This document shows positions 51,239-62,060 of a DNA stretch of 64,000 bases, one piece after another (position 1 is the stretch's first letter; every line of letters starts with the position of its first letter). Below the pieces are notes generated by a model that worked only from the letters and a program-made list of their open reading frames with translations, ran no database searches and was not told the origin of the DNA. The stretch is from the NCBI GenBank assembly GCA_003260075.1, contig QLIY01000151.1, positions 122,592 to 186,591 on the forward strand. Reading direction: 5' to 3'. This DNA comes from Phallusia mammillata (Eukaryota > Chordata > Ascidiacea > Phlebobranchia > Ascidiidae). The position numbers and the translations under genes were made by a program.

Positions 51239-52052
51239 CATATGACAAGGCATAGACTAAAAAAATAGCCTGCGGTGGGATTCGGACCCACGACAGAAGT
51301 CTTTCTATGTGGGAATGCTTAGACGACCGTGTTGATTCGGTACGACGCCTTCAATGGGCCTAACGTACTATGATAAATGTATTATGGCATTTTAGGAGAG
51401 CTATATCACACAGTTTCAAACCCCCCCCCCTTTTAAGCTTAAACAATCTTCTTGAAACTTATTTACAAGTTGTGTAGTTAACCATGTGTTTATTACTTTC
51501 TTAGTCAAAACGGCAGAAACGCTTTTAGTTAGTACGCAAAAACACGATTATATTTTTGTTTGGGTTTGACTATTTTTTGTTGTTGTAATACCATGGCATT
51601 GAAGGTAAATGTGTATAATGTAGCGAAGATGAACATACACACGTTCTGGGATCAGCCCTGAAGCGTTCATACATACATTCCCATATGACAAGGCATAGGG
51701 TAAACAAAATCTGACATGCGGTGGGATTCGAACCTACGACTGGAGTCTTTCCTTGCCTTTCCATATGGGAATGCTTAGGAGACCGGCTTGATTCGGTATG
51801 ACGCCTTCAAAGGGCCTGGCGTACTATGATAAATGTAGTGTGGCATTTTAGGAGAGGTATTTCACACAGTTTCGAAACAAACAAAACAACTCAGTTCAGG
51901 ATATTTCTCGTTTGTGATTCGTCAGTTAATAAACTGTCTCCTTTCGTTTCTATAGCAACAAGGTACCAATGGCATCGGAAGGCAATGGTGAAGAAAGCTC
52001 TATGAAGATTCCTCTTAAAAGCATGGACAACAATAGCAGTCAGCAAGTTTGA
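38486..52052 (+). CDS. Facilitative hexose transporter, GLUT class II-like (SLC2A family)
   Basis: Seventeen exons: 38486-38524, 39039-39122, 39697-39801, 39876-39956, 40032-40150, 40224-40348, 41240-41355, 41997-42159, 42764-42951, 46100-46213, 47419-47529, 48581-48653, 49908-50035, 50824-50954, 51956-52052 carry the coding chain (fifteen coding exons; 5'UTR exons not counted). It gives 557 aa with GT-AG borders and matching phases throughout. MFS sugar-porter motifs: [17 protein letters not shown] in TM1, [50 protein letters not shown] in TM7, DRIGRKK, VGPGPIPW, and PETKGKTF after TM12. The first extracellular loop carries a possible N-glycosylation site (NGT). The wording NIAVVNAPA and [13 protein letters not shown] is closest to the GLUT5/7/9/11 class, so substrate may be fructose or glucose; sequence does not settle it. 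Confidence 0.93.
38507..38934. repeat. Direct copies around a 10-C run, duplicating part of GLUT exon 1
   Basis: Copy 38507-38719, C x10 at 38720-38729, copy 38730-38934. The second copy repeats the last 18 nt of the first coding exon and its donor but lacks an ATG. It should not be annotated as an alternative exon. Confidence 0.85.
39256..39419. repeat. Direct copies around a 10-C run in the GLUT intron
   Basis: Copy 39256-39332, C x10 at 39333-39342, copy 39343-39419. A few substitutions. Confidence 0.85.
43717..44084. mobile_element. Possible hAT-like element, about 368 bp
   Basis: Left end CATTGGTTCTAAACC and right end GGATAAGTTTCAAAACCACTG form imperfect inverted termini. Flanks CTCTAAAA and TTTTAAAA match at 6 of 8 positions. 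Decayed; lies in the large GLUT intron between 42951 and 46100. Confidence 0.45.
44433..44697. repeat. Direct copies around a 12-C run (gap junction)
   Basis: Copy 44433-44560, C run 44561-44572, copy 44573-44697. Three or so substitutions. Confidence 0.85.
44773..44831. other. 59-base poly-C run, probable sized gap
   Basis: An uninterrupted run of 59 C in the GLUT intron with no duplicated flanks. By analogy with the runs that replace known sequence elsewhere in the window, it is read as a gap of estimated size. Confidence 0.7.
44990..45070 (+). promoter_or_regulatory. Promoter-like cluster inside the GLUT intron
   Basis: GGGCGGGAGG near 44990, CCAATTGGCT at 45001, a GATA-type TTATCC at 45050 and TATAAA at 45062-45067 occur in promoter-like order. 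It may be an internal promoter, a cis-regulatory module or chance. No matching first exon was identified. Confidence 0.3.
46457..47206. repeat. Tandem direct repeat, about 370 bp per copy, without a C run
   Basis: Copy one from 46457 (GACCGTGTCATTGGATCAAC) to about 46826; copy two from 46843 to about 47206. The first 150 bp is about 95 % alike, the remainder more diverged. No poly-C separates them and divergence is higher, so this looks like a real older duplication in the GLUT intron. Confidence 0.7.
49414..49619. mobile_element. hAT-type MITE, 206 bp, perfect target duplication, contains the only N
   Basis: Ends CAGGTTTTTTTAAGG and CCTTAAAAAAACACTG are inverted. Flanks 49406-49413 and 49620-49627 are both AACTTGCC. 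Inside, a segment beginning AGACCGCAAGTG occurs twice, separated by a single N at 49512. Confidence 0.85.
50983..51876. repeat. 440-bp direct copies around a 10-C run; inner 34-C run replaces real sequence
   Basis: Copy 50983-51420, C x10 at 51421-51430, copy 51431-51876, in the last GLUT intron. At 51202-51235 the first copy has 34 C where the second copy has the ordinary sequence CTGAAGCGTTCATACATACA. This shows directly that the C run stands in for unresolved bases. Confidence 0.88.
51700..51830 (-). mobile_element. tRNA-like segment, candidate SINE head
   Basis: On the minus strand GGTTCGAATCCCACCGC has the form of a tRNA T-arm and 3' acceptor, a Pol III B box, preceded by GGTCTCCTAAGC resembling an anticodon region and followed by a T run. 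The first of the two flanking copies has the same feature, decayed (GGTCCGAATCC, 51268-51350). Stems are imperfect, so a tRNA-derived SINE is more likely than a working tRNA. Confidence 0.4.
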
Positions 52053-52245
52053 GCGCCCCCTAACGGTTACACAGGAAAGCCTAAACAACACAACTTTATG
52101 TATTACCTGCGTCCCTGCATGCGTGCTTTTACACAGCGATTTGGGCGATAAATTAACGTACACATTTTTTTCCGGCGTTTAGTGACAATACCTAAACACG
52201 TGTACACAAATATTTTTTTTAACTTTTTCGGGCAATAGGTTATTT

Positions 52246-52776
52246 CAGGGGTGCACAACCTTACGCCGGACGGCCACATGCGGCTATGGAGTTCAATTTA
52301 TGCGACCGTTATAATACTAACACCTGTGTGAATGATTTAAAACTCTTTTGCTAGACATTTAGCTTTAAAAAAACTGGTTTGAATTGATTTTGCTGGGATG
52401 AAAAAATATATAATATACCGGCCAGTAGTCCCCCCCCCCGTGTGAATGATTTAAAACTCTTTTGCTAGACATTTAGCTTTAAAAAAAACTGGTTTGAATT
52501 GATTTTGCTGGGATGGAAAAATATATAATATACCGGCCAGTAGCCATCAGCGCCAGACTTATTCTACGCCTTTAATGTGCAAGCATACTGTTTAGACTGA
52601 TTGCCAAATCGTTCAGGTAAATCGATGGATAAAATTAAAATCAATCTGGACTTAATAGATAAGACATTATAGATAAATCCTACACCATTAATATACAACA
52701 AAGGGACACTGGGCGGTCGTTGAGAAGATAAGGACTAGTGATGTGGCCGACATGGCCTAAAGGTTGTGCACTCCTG
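52246..52776. mobile_element. hAT-like element just after the GLUT stop, interrupted by a gap
   Basis: Starts CAGGGGTGCACAACCTT and ends AAGGTTGTGCACTCCTG, inverted ends. Flanks GGTTATTT and GGCTATTC match at 6 of 8. A 10-C run at 52430-52439 with 105-bp direct copies on each side (52326-52429, 52440-52545) lies inside, so the true element is about 115 bp shorter. GGCCACATGCGGC and GATGTGGCC are internal inverted words. Confidence 0.75.
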
Positions 52777-53808
52777 GGCTATTCTAACTTTTAACATTTT
52801 GTAGAACAATCTTTGTTACACTTTTTCATGTTCACTTTTTTGGTACGCTAAAGCGTTCTACACTTATACACTAATATTCACTTTACTTTTATACTGACAA
52901 TTTTAACTTTTGGGTTTATGGGGATGCAAAATTTAATCCAATACCTAGCTAAAAATTGTAGCCAGCAGTATTTTAAATCGATGTTTTGCCTTAAATTTTA
53001 GCCACTAATAGAATATACGCAATCAGATAGCGTAGCGCATACCTACATACATTTACCTTAGCTATGAGTTGTTTATTATTGTTGTAATTATGGTTGTCAG
53101 CGTAAAAGTTTTATGTGTCTGTGTGTGCGTTCAGGTTCAAAGGGGACGCAAAAAATACGAACAAATATCTCCGCGTGCCATACTGCAACACATTCTGGAA
53201 AATGCACACAATAATGACAATATTGCTGTTTTTATGCGTGTGCGTAACCCATTACCGCCACCTGGTGCACAATATAAACCAGTTAAAATTTCACAAAAAT
53301 GTAAGTGAAAAAAAAATAATATCTTAACGGTGCCTTTCTTAAATCAGCCATGGTCATCACCAACTTTGCTGCGTCGTGTTTTTACATTTCACTTTTTAAG
53401 TGGTTAAGAAATTGAGGTTTTTGATTGACAGCATTAAACTGTGAGCTAAAGAGATAAGTCACAATTTTAAACTTTGCATGTATTTTTATGCCCTTCTGAT
53501 ATATTAGAAACATAAAAATTGCAAATCCATCACGCCCTTATTCGTAAAAGTAATTTCCAACCGCAAGCGATCAAACGTACTTACATTGTATTGCTGTGTT
53601 TCGTTGTGAAATTTATGTCTGTTGGGTCGCTTGTGATTTTGTAGTAGCTCCATGTATTGGTATATAGTAAATTATTATTTATGTGCACGCTATGATATTT
53701 CGCAAACACGATTTTCAATTGTACCGGATTTGTTTATGTGTTAAAAGATACATTTTACCTATGGTTTTATTCTTAACAGATATTTCTAAATTTTTGCAAA
53801 TGCTTATT
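52777..53808. other. GLUT 3' flank
   Basis: AT-rich with no convincing gene. The ORF at 53069-53308 (79 aa) starts in a GTGTGT-rich stretch and shows no known domain. No strong poly(A) signal was assigned for the GLUT transcript. Confidence 0.4.
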
Positions 53809-54067
53809 CCCCCCCCCCAAAAACACAAACAGGCGCCGTAAGGAATTTGTAGTGATCACGGTTTGGAACGTGGATGCTTAAGGCACAAAGGTAGAACACT
53901 GGCCATTGTAGACAAGCAGTAGGCTTGTAAGCAGCATACCCCCCCCCCAAAAACACAAACAGGCGCCGTAAGGAATTTGTAGTGATCACGGTTTGGTACG
54001 TGGATGCTTAAGGCACAAAGGTAGAACACTGGCCACTGTAGACAAGCAGTAGGCTTGTAAGCAGCAT
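53809..54067. repeat. A 120-bp segment enclosed by two 10-C runs, then repeated
   Basis: C x10 at 53809-53818, segment 53819-53938, C x10 at 53939-53948, the same segment again at 53949-54067 (two or so substitutions). This looks like a small contig placed between two gaps that actually overlaps the next contig. Confidence 0.8.
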
Positions 54068-54435
54068 GTTGTATACATGGTTAACAATTGTTTGAATGCA
54101 AGACGTGTTAAAGAAGTTAGCAACATGTTTACAATGAGGTAAGCTGTGTTATGGGATTTGAAAGGCATTGAAAATACCATCGTAAAATTTACCAAGTAAG
54201 AACTTGGGTCGAGTTTCAAGTTTAGGATTGTTTCGTTATGAAACATATTGACCCTTGTTCTTAGCATAGCCTTACATTATAGCAAAGTAGAGTAAATGTC
54301 ATTATAGCTTGGTTAAAATTTTCAGTAACTTGAAGGTTTATAAAACATTTACAGATAGTAGCCTGTTTTGTAGAAGTACTAAGTTATATTGCTTTTATTT
54401 AACATTTAACGTATGCATTTGAATTGGATTAAAGA

Positions 54436-54603
54436 CAGTGGTGGGATTCAGCCGGCTCGCACCGGTTCTATAGAACCGTCTCACGAAATTTTATGAGATC
54501 AGCAAACCGGTTAGCACTACTGGTTACTGCCAATGGACTCTTTACCCCCCCCCCTGACTTTTGTGATAGAACCGGCTGACAAAAAAATTAAATCCCACCA
54601 CTG
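54436..54603. mobile_element. hAT-type MITE with an internal 10-C run
   Basis: Starts CAGTGGTGGGATTCAGCCGG and ends ...AATCCCACCACTG. Flanks ATTAAAGA and ATTAAAGG match at 7 of 8. The interior (ACGAAATTTTATGAGATC, GACTTTTGTGATAGAACCGG) matches the copy at 214-370. C 54545-54554 falls inside. Confidence 0.85.
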
Positions 54604-54830
54604 ATTAAAGGTAGAAAACATAAAACAATATTTGTTAAAAGATTTCAGTTTAAGACAGGTGCGATTCCAATCCTTCAACACCTCATCTCGCCTTTCACAA
54701 AATCTGTCGAGTCAAAAAAATTAACTGTACGTCATGAAACCTTGAATGCAAAGTAACCCAGGGCTGTGCCTCCCGCAATCCATCAATTAGCTGGAAGTGA
54801 AATTCACCAAATTGTGCAATAACACCTGTC

Positions 54831-54890
54831 ATTGGTCAGTTAAAAGAGCGCCTATGTGACGTGTTAGGAGCAAGCGTTCTGATTGGTCGA
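54831..54890 (+). promoter_or_regulatory. Candidate promoter of the tandem-array transcript
   Basis: Two inverted CCAAT boxes (ATTGGTCAG at 54831, GATTGGTCG at 54881) lie upstream of a plausible first exon that ends at 55026 (ATGCAG|GTAATC). The frame through 54861-55026 stays open with a Met at 54861, but coding status is unproven. Confidence 0.4.
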
Positions 54891-55914
54891 AAGCAAAAAG
54901 AAAAAAGGAAATCGTCATACCTTGGACTCGTGGGGTCGATCATTCTTTCTTTGACAGCTCGTGTTGAAGGTGGCTGTGTGGACGGGAGTCTGCCCAAAAG
55001 AAGACTTACAAATGGAAAAGATGCAGGTAATCTCGTTTTTAAGCGAACTTGTTTGGTGTCTGTGTAGAAGTAAACTTGGATGCACACTGTTTACGAGTAA
55101 ATATAATTAGGTTAATTTTCAAATACACGCTTCTACTGCTAGTTTATTGTTTCAGGTTATCCTTTTATGCGACTGAAGTGCCATGCGAGGTCTCGCAACA
55201 CGGAACTTAAAATAACAGGCAAGTAGCTTAGTAGAGCATTAATAAGTGTGTAGTTTATAATATATAGTAGTGTCAGCATGTGGGGACTGTGTAAAGTGCA
55301 CTATGCCGTCTCCACATGTTGACTTGTTGAAAACGGAATTTGATGTTGTTTATTTTTTTGTATATTCGTGGTATTGCTTCTGCTTTGGGTTTACAGGAAA
55401 ATATCGGAATCGGAACGAAAGTATTTCGGAGACCATAAAGTCACAACGGAAAAGAGAAAGGTTTGTTAGTGACTTGGGTGCTTATATAATGGGTGTACGT
55501 ACCATTTATTTCTGCATGATTGACAACAATTAGTTTATAGTGGATACAAACCTTACTCTGAATTGTGCACATTCATTCGCTGAACTGAGAACCTTTTTAG
55601 TGTAGGATCAACAATGCATTCCTGATGTAAACACCCCAGGAGTTTTCTTATGGAATCGATGGTTTACTGGTTTAGTTCTTGCAATGATACCGAAATATAG
55701 TTTGTAAGTAAATATATTTATTTTTATTTTCAAATACACGTTTCTACTGCTAGTTTATTTTGTTCCAGGTTATCCAAATAAGCAATGGAAAGAAAGTCCT
55801 TTTATGCGACTGAAGTGGCATGCGAGGTCTCGCAACATGGAACTTAAAATAATAGGCAAGTGGATTTTATAAGGGTTGAACATATATAAGTGTGTAATTT
55901 ATAATATATAATAG

Positions 55915-56003
<89 letters not shown>
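55915..56003. other. 89-base poly-C run replacing array sequence
   Basis: Flanks match 61142 and 61214 of a sister unit, where about 70 bases of ordinary sequence (including GTGCACTATGCCGTCTCCAC) occupy the interval. The C run is therefore a stand-in for unresolved bases. Confidence 0.85.
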
Positions 56004-58663
56004 TGCAGTTTAAATTGTCTGTGAATTCGTGGTACTGCTTCTGCTTTGGTAATGCAGGAAAATATCGGAAGCCGAAGGGAAGTATTACCGAGACCATGAA
56101 GCGATAACGCCAAAGTTGTAAGTTTGTTAGTGACTTGGTTGCTTATATAATGGGTGTATGTACCATTTATTTCTGCATGATTGACAACAATTAGTTTATA
56201 GTAGATACAAACCTTATTCTGAACTGTGCACATTCATTCGCTGAACTGAGAACCTTTTTAGTGTATGATCAACAATGCATTCCTGATGTAAATATCCCAG
56301 GAGTTTTCTAATGGAATCGATGGTTTACTGGTTTACTTCTTGCAGTGATACCGAAATTTTGTTTGCTAGTTAATGTAATTAGGTTACTTTTCAAATACTT
56401 GTTTCTGCAGCGGGTTTATTTTGTTTCTGGTTACCCAAAGAAGTAATGGAAAGGAAGTCCTCTTATGCGACTGAGGTGGCATGCGAGGTCTTGCAACACG
56501 GAACTTAAAATACCCCCCCCCCCGTGCACTATGCCGTCTCCACATGTTGACTTGTTAGAAACAGAATTTAATGTTGTTTAATTTTTTGTATATTCGTGGT
56601 ACTGCTTCTGCTTTGGTATTTTGTTTCAGGTTGGCCAAAGAAGCAATGGAATAAAAGTCCTTTTATGCGACTGAGGTGACATGCGAGGTCTCGCAAAACA
56701 GAACCTACAATAATAGGCAAGTAGATTTTATAAGGGTTGAACATATATTGTGTAGTTTATAATATATAATAGGGGCCCCCCCCCCGAATCGGAACGAAAG
56801 TATTTCGGAGACCATAAAGTCACAACGGAAAAGCTGAAAGGTTTGTTAGTGACTTGGTTGCTTATATAATAGGTGTATGTACCATTTACTTCTTTATAAT
56901 TTACAACCATTAGTTTATAGTAGATACAAACCTTACTCAGAATTGTGCACATTCATTCGCTGAACTGAGAACCTTTTTAGTGTAGGATCAACAATGCATT
57001 CCTGATGTAAACATCCCAGGAGTTTTCTTATGGAATCGATGGTTTACTGGTTTACTTCTTGCAGTGATACCGAAATATTGTTTGCGAGTTAATGTAATTA
57101 GGTTACTTTTCAAATACTTGTTTCTGCAGCTGGTTTATTTTGTTTCAGTTTATCCAAAGAAGCAATGGAATGAAAGTCCTCTTATGCGACTGAAGTGCCA
57201 TGCGAGGTCTCGCAACACGGAACTTAAATAAATAGGCGAGTAGATTTTGTAAGGGTTGAACATATATAATGTGTAGTTTATAATATATAATTGGGACAGC
57301 ATGTGGGGACTGTGTAAAGTGCACTATGCCGTCTCCACATCTTGACTTGTTAAAAACGGAATTTAATGTTGTTTAATTTGTTGTGAATTCGTGGTACTGC
57401 TTCTGCTTTGGTATTGCAGGAAAATATCTGAATCGGAACGAAAGTGTTACGGAGACCATAAAGTCACAACGGAAAAGTTGAAAGGTTTGTTAGTGACTTG
57501 GGTGCTTATCTAATGGGTGTATGTACAATTTATTTCTGCAAAATTTACAACCATTAGTTTATAGTAGATACAAACCTTACTCTGAATTGTGCACATTTAT
57601 TCGCGGAGCTAAGATCCTGTTGTGTTTAGTGTAGGATCAACAATCCATTTCGCCCCCCCCCCATATCGGAAGCCGAAGGGAAGTGTTACCGAGACCATGA
57701 AGCGATAACGACAAAGTTGTAAGTTTGTTAGTGACTTGGGTGCTTATATAATGGGTGTATGTACCATTTATTTCTGCATAATTAACAACCATTAGTTTAT
57801 AGTAGTGAAACGTAAACGGCAGTCTTTGTGCACATTAATATCATGACCGCTACAGTAGATACAAACCTTACTCTGAATTGTGCACATTATTCGCCGAACT
57901 GAGAACCTGTTGTTTTTAGTGTAGGATCAACAATCCATTCCGGATGTAAACATCCCGGGAGTTTTCTTGTTGAAGCGATGTATTGAATGACTGGATACTG
58001 AATGTAAGTAATGCTGTTGTGACATTATTGGTATTGCAATGTAATTTGTGAATCTATGCACATTTCACTTTTCCGTAAAAATGCGTGATGTATGTAAGGT
58101 GCCTATGTTTATGGAAAATGTAGTTGAGGGTTAATAATAATTATATTAAATATGTTTCAATAAATTTTTAGAAACAAATATTGTTCTAACTAAGCTGCGA
58201 AACATTTTGCTATCAATGCCTTACTTTAGGCCTTATTTGTACACTCTAAACAACTGCTGATTTTTTACAGATTTTGGATATAAACCTACGGTCCGAGATG
58301 GATAATAGCCCTTCCAAAGCAGCAATATGTAAGTTAAATAAGCTAACTATGATATGATAATTTGTAAGAGCGTAAGTAATATTTATAATGCAAACGTTAC
58401 ACAGATGTACCACCTAAATAAAAAACAAACAAGATGCAGATATATACAATGCTAAACTACGTTTACGTTTATCATACTTTAAATGTATTACATTAACATT
58501 AGGTGCTATTAGATATTCTCCATGCTAATGTACATAATTTTGGGTTAAATTACTCGAAGTAAACTTGTTCGGTTTCTGTGTAGAAGTAAAGTTGGGTGCA
58601 CATTGGTTTACTTGCGCTGATAGCGAAATATAGTTTGCGAGTTAATATATTTAGTTTACTTTT

Positions 58664-58664
<1 letters not shown>

Positions 58665-58753
<89 letters not shown>
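58665..58753. other. 89-base poly-C run replacing array sequence
   Basis: It stands where sister units (60885-60910) have about 26 bases (CAAATACATGTTTCTACGGC...) before ATTTTGTTTCAG. Its length equals the run at 55915 although the missing sequence differs in size, as expected of an estimated gap. Confidence 0.8.
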
Positions 58754-59743
58754 ATTTTGTTTCAGGTTATCCAATAAAGCAATGGAAAGAAAGTCCTTTT
58801 ATGCGACTGAAGTGGCAAGCGAGGTCTCGCAACATGAAACTTAAAATAATAGGCAAGTGCACATAATAAGAGTTGAACATATTTAAGTGTGTAGTTTATA
58901 ATATAATAGGGACAGCATGTGGGGACTGTGTAAAGTGCACTATGCCGTCTCCACATGTTTACTTGCCAAAAACATATTTTGCTGTTGTTTAATTTGTATC
59001 TGAATTCGTGGTACTGCTTCTGCTTTGGGTTTACAGGAAAATATCGGAATCGGAACGAAAGTATTTCGGAGACCATAAAGTCATAACGGAAAAGTTGAAA
59101 GGTTTGTTAGTGACTTGAGTGCTTATATAATGGGTGTATGTACAATTTATTTCTGCATGATTGACAACCATTAATTTATAGTGGATACAAACCTTACTCT
59201 GAATTGTGCACATTCATTCGCTGAGCTGATATCCTGTTGTTTTTAGTGTAGGATCAACAATCCATTCCTGATGTAAACATCCCGGGAATTTTCTTGTTGA
59301 AGCGATGTATTAAATGACTGGATACTGAATGTAAGTAATGCTGTTGTGACCTTATTGGTATTGCAATGTAATTTGTGAATCTATGCACATTTCACTTTTA
59401 CGTAAAAATGCGTGATGTATGAAAGGTTTATGGAAAACGTAGTTGGAGGGTTAATAATAATTATATTAAATATGTTTCAATAAATTTTTAAAAACAAATA
59501 ATGTTCTAAATAAGCTGCGAAACAGTTTGCTATCACAGCCTTACTTTAGGCCTTATTTGTACACTCTAAACAACTGCTGATTTTTTTCAGATTTTGGATA
59601 TAAACCTACGGTCCGAGATGGATAATAGCAGCTTCCAAAGCAGCAATATGTAAGTTAAATAAACTAACTATGATATGATAATACGTAAGAGCGTAAGTAA
59701 TATTTAATAATGCAAACGTTACACAGATGTGCCGTCTTGATAA

Positions 59744-60128
59744 TAAAAAAGCAATTAAAAATAACAAACAAACACACAGTATGCACAACGCTACAATACG
59801 TATACGTTCATAATACTTTAAATGTAACTTACTCGTTTATAGATAACGTAACTTAGTTGAGGGGTTAATTGGAAAGAACATTGTTAGATTGAATATGCTT
59901 AATTACATTGTTAAAAACAAATTAAGTTGTAAAAAGGCTGCGAAAGCCCCCCCCCCTAAAAAAGCAATTAAAAATAACAAACAAACACACAGTATGCACA
60001 ACGCCACAATACGTTCATAATACTTTAAATATAACTTAGTTGAGGGTTTAATTGGAAAGAACATTGATAGATTGAATATGCTTAATTACATTTTTTAAAA
60101 CAAATTAAGTTGTAAAAAGGCTGCGAAA
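59744..60128. repeat. Direct copies around a 10-C run (gap junction)
   Basis: Copy 59744-59946, C x10 at 59947-59956, copy 59957-60128. The second copy lacks two short stretches. Confidence 0.8.
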
Positions 60129-60885
60129 CCTTTTGCCATCCTTCCCCGATGTTAAAATACTTTACGTTTAATTTTGTTCCTGTACCCATTGTACTATTGT
60201 TGATTTTCTTTCAGATTTTGGATGTAAACCCCAAATACTTTCAGAGATGGATAAAAGACCTTCCAACAAAGCAATGCAAGTTAACTAACAGTTGTTAAGT
60301 AATAACATACACGACATCGCCGCACAACGTACAATGTATGACATAATTAACTCACGTAAAGTTTAATTTGAAATCACTTCTACCATGTTGATACAAATAG
60401 CTATAGCCCATGCTTGAGCATGTTGCACTTAAAATTCTGCATGGCGTGTGTTTTAAGAGGACTAGGCTATTTGTTTGTCGGCATCGGTAGAAGTGCGCTG
60501 CTAATTTTTGATTAATATAAGGACGTTTAGCGTTAAAAGTTTAATGACGTCATCGTTGTTTGTAACGTAACCACACAATAGTTCTTACCTGTCTTCGCAT
60601 GTTGACATATTTTAGCACATGATAACGTAACTTTATTGTCTATACGTTTCTGCGTCCTTGTTTTTTTGCAGTTTCGGTGGAAAAGCGATGGTCGTTTCTG
60701 TGACGAGAAGAAACTGGAATTGAGAGGAACAAGGCCTTCTTACGTTTGAGGTAACTTGCAATCATGGTAGTAAACTACATCTCATACATTTAACATTTTA
60801 TTTCACAATAAACGTATTACATTAACATTAGGTGCTATTTGTTCGGAAATATAGTTTGCAAGTTAAAATAATTAGTTTTCTTTTC

Positions 60886-60933
60886 AAATACATGTTTCTA
60901 CGGCTAGTTTATTTTGTTTCAGGTTATTCGAAG

Positions 60934-60980
<47 letters not shown>

Positions 60981-61020
60981 ATACTTGTTTATACTGCTAG
61001 TTCATTTTGTTTCAGGTTAT
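60886..61020. repeat. Direct copies around a 43-C run
   Basis: About 45 bp before (AAATACATGTTTCTACGGCT) and after (AAATACTTGTTTATACTGCT) the C run at 60936-60978. The right copy leads into a full 'a' block. Confidence 0.7.
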
Positions 61021-61544
61021 CCAATAAACCAATGGAAAGAAAGTCCTTTTATGCGACTGAGGTGGCATGCGAGGTCTTGCAACATGGAACTTATTTTATA
61101 AGGGTTGAACATATATAGTGTGTAGTTTATAATATATAATAGGACCAGCATGTGGGGACTGTGTAAAGTGCACTATGCCGTCTCCACATGTTGACTTGCC
61201 AAAAACATATTTTAATGCAGTTTAAATTGTCTGTGAATTCGTGGTACTGCTTCTGCTTTGGTATTGCAGGAAAATATCGGAAGCCGAAGGGAAGTGTTAC
61301 CGAGACCATGAAGCGATAACGCCAAAGTTGTAAGTATGTTATTGGCTTGGTTGCTTATATAATGGGTGTATGTACAATTTATTTATGCATAATTTACAAC
61401 CATTAGTTTGTAGTGGATACAAACCTACTCTGAATTGTACACATTTATTCGCGGAACTGAGAACCTGTTGTTTTTAGTGTAGGATCAACAATCCTTTCCT
61501 GATGTAAACATCCCAGGAGTTTTCATACGGAATCGATGTACTGA

Positions 61545-62060
61545 AGGACTGGATACTGAATGTAAGTAATGCTGTTGTGACCTTATTTGTATAGCCATGT
61601 AGTTTCTGAGTTATATTTTACTTGACCGTAAAAAAATGCGTGATGTATGTAGGGACTATGTCTATGGGAGGGTTAATAATTATATTGAATATGTATCAAT
61701 ACATTTTTAAAAACAAATAATGTCCTGAATAAGCTGCCTGATTTGTACACGCTGAACAACTGTTGTTTTTTCAGATTTCGGATATAAACCTCCCCCCCCC
61801 CAGGACTGGATACTGAATGTAAGTAATGCTGTTGTGACCTTATTTGTATTGACATGTAGTTTCTGAGTTATATTTTACTTGACCGTAAACTTGATGTATG
61901 TAGGGTGCCTATGTTTATGGAAAACGTAGTTAGAGGGTTAATAATTATATTGAATATGTTTCAATACATTTTTAAAAACAAATAATGTCCTGAATAAGCT
62001 GCCTTATTTATACACGCTGAACAACTGTTGTTGTTTTTTCAGATTTTTGGATATAAACCT
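61545..62060. repeat. Direct copies around a 10-C run (gap junction)
   Basis: Copy 61545-61791, C x10 at 61792-61801, copy 61802-62060. The left copy ends within a 'c' block that the right copy completes. Confidence 0.8.

Larger units (their letters stand above)
55156..61093 (+). other. Block family 'a' of the array (GC donor)
   Basis: Copies: 55156-55218 (short form), 55769-55855, 56430-56512 (acceptor AG lost, cut by a gap), 56630-56716, 57149-57235, 58766-58852, 60925-60935 (cut by a gap), 61016-61093 (3' end deleted). Full copies are 87 nt. Acceptor TTTGTTTCAG; block contains ATGCGACTGAAGTGGCATGC and CGAGGTCTCGCAAC. In most copies the end is followed by GCAAG, a candidate GC-AG donor. 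One frame (YP.KQWKESPFMRL...HARSRN) is open across several copies. Confidence 0.5.
55397..61329 (+). other. Block family 'b' of the array
   Basis: Copies: 55397-55460, 56058-56117, 56786-56840 (5' end lost in a gap), 57420-57484, 57663-57718 (5' end lost), 59037-59101, 61270-61329. Two subtypes occur: one with GAATCGGAACGAAAG and donor AAAG|GTTTGT (64-65 nt), the other with GAAGCCGAAGGGAAG and donor AAGTT|GTAAGT (60 nt). The upstream tract GTACTGCTTCTGCTTTGG is well conserved. Confidence 0.5.

Noticed and set aside
53069..53308. A 79-aa ORF after the GLUT gene
   Set aside because: Begins in a GTGTGT-rich tract and lacks any recognisable family feature or exon borders that extend it.
55844..56233. 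A 129-aa minus-strand ORF with a long poly-glycine tract
   Set aside because: The glycine run is the poly-C gap read backwards; the flanks are antisense to array blocks.
58596..58844. An 82-aa ORF with a poly-proline tract
   Set aside because: Proline codons come only from the 89-C run, which replaces sequence present in sister units.
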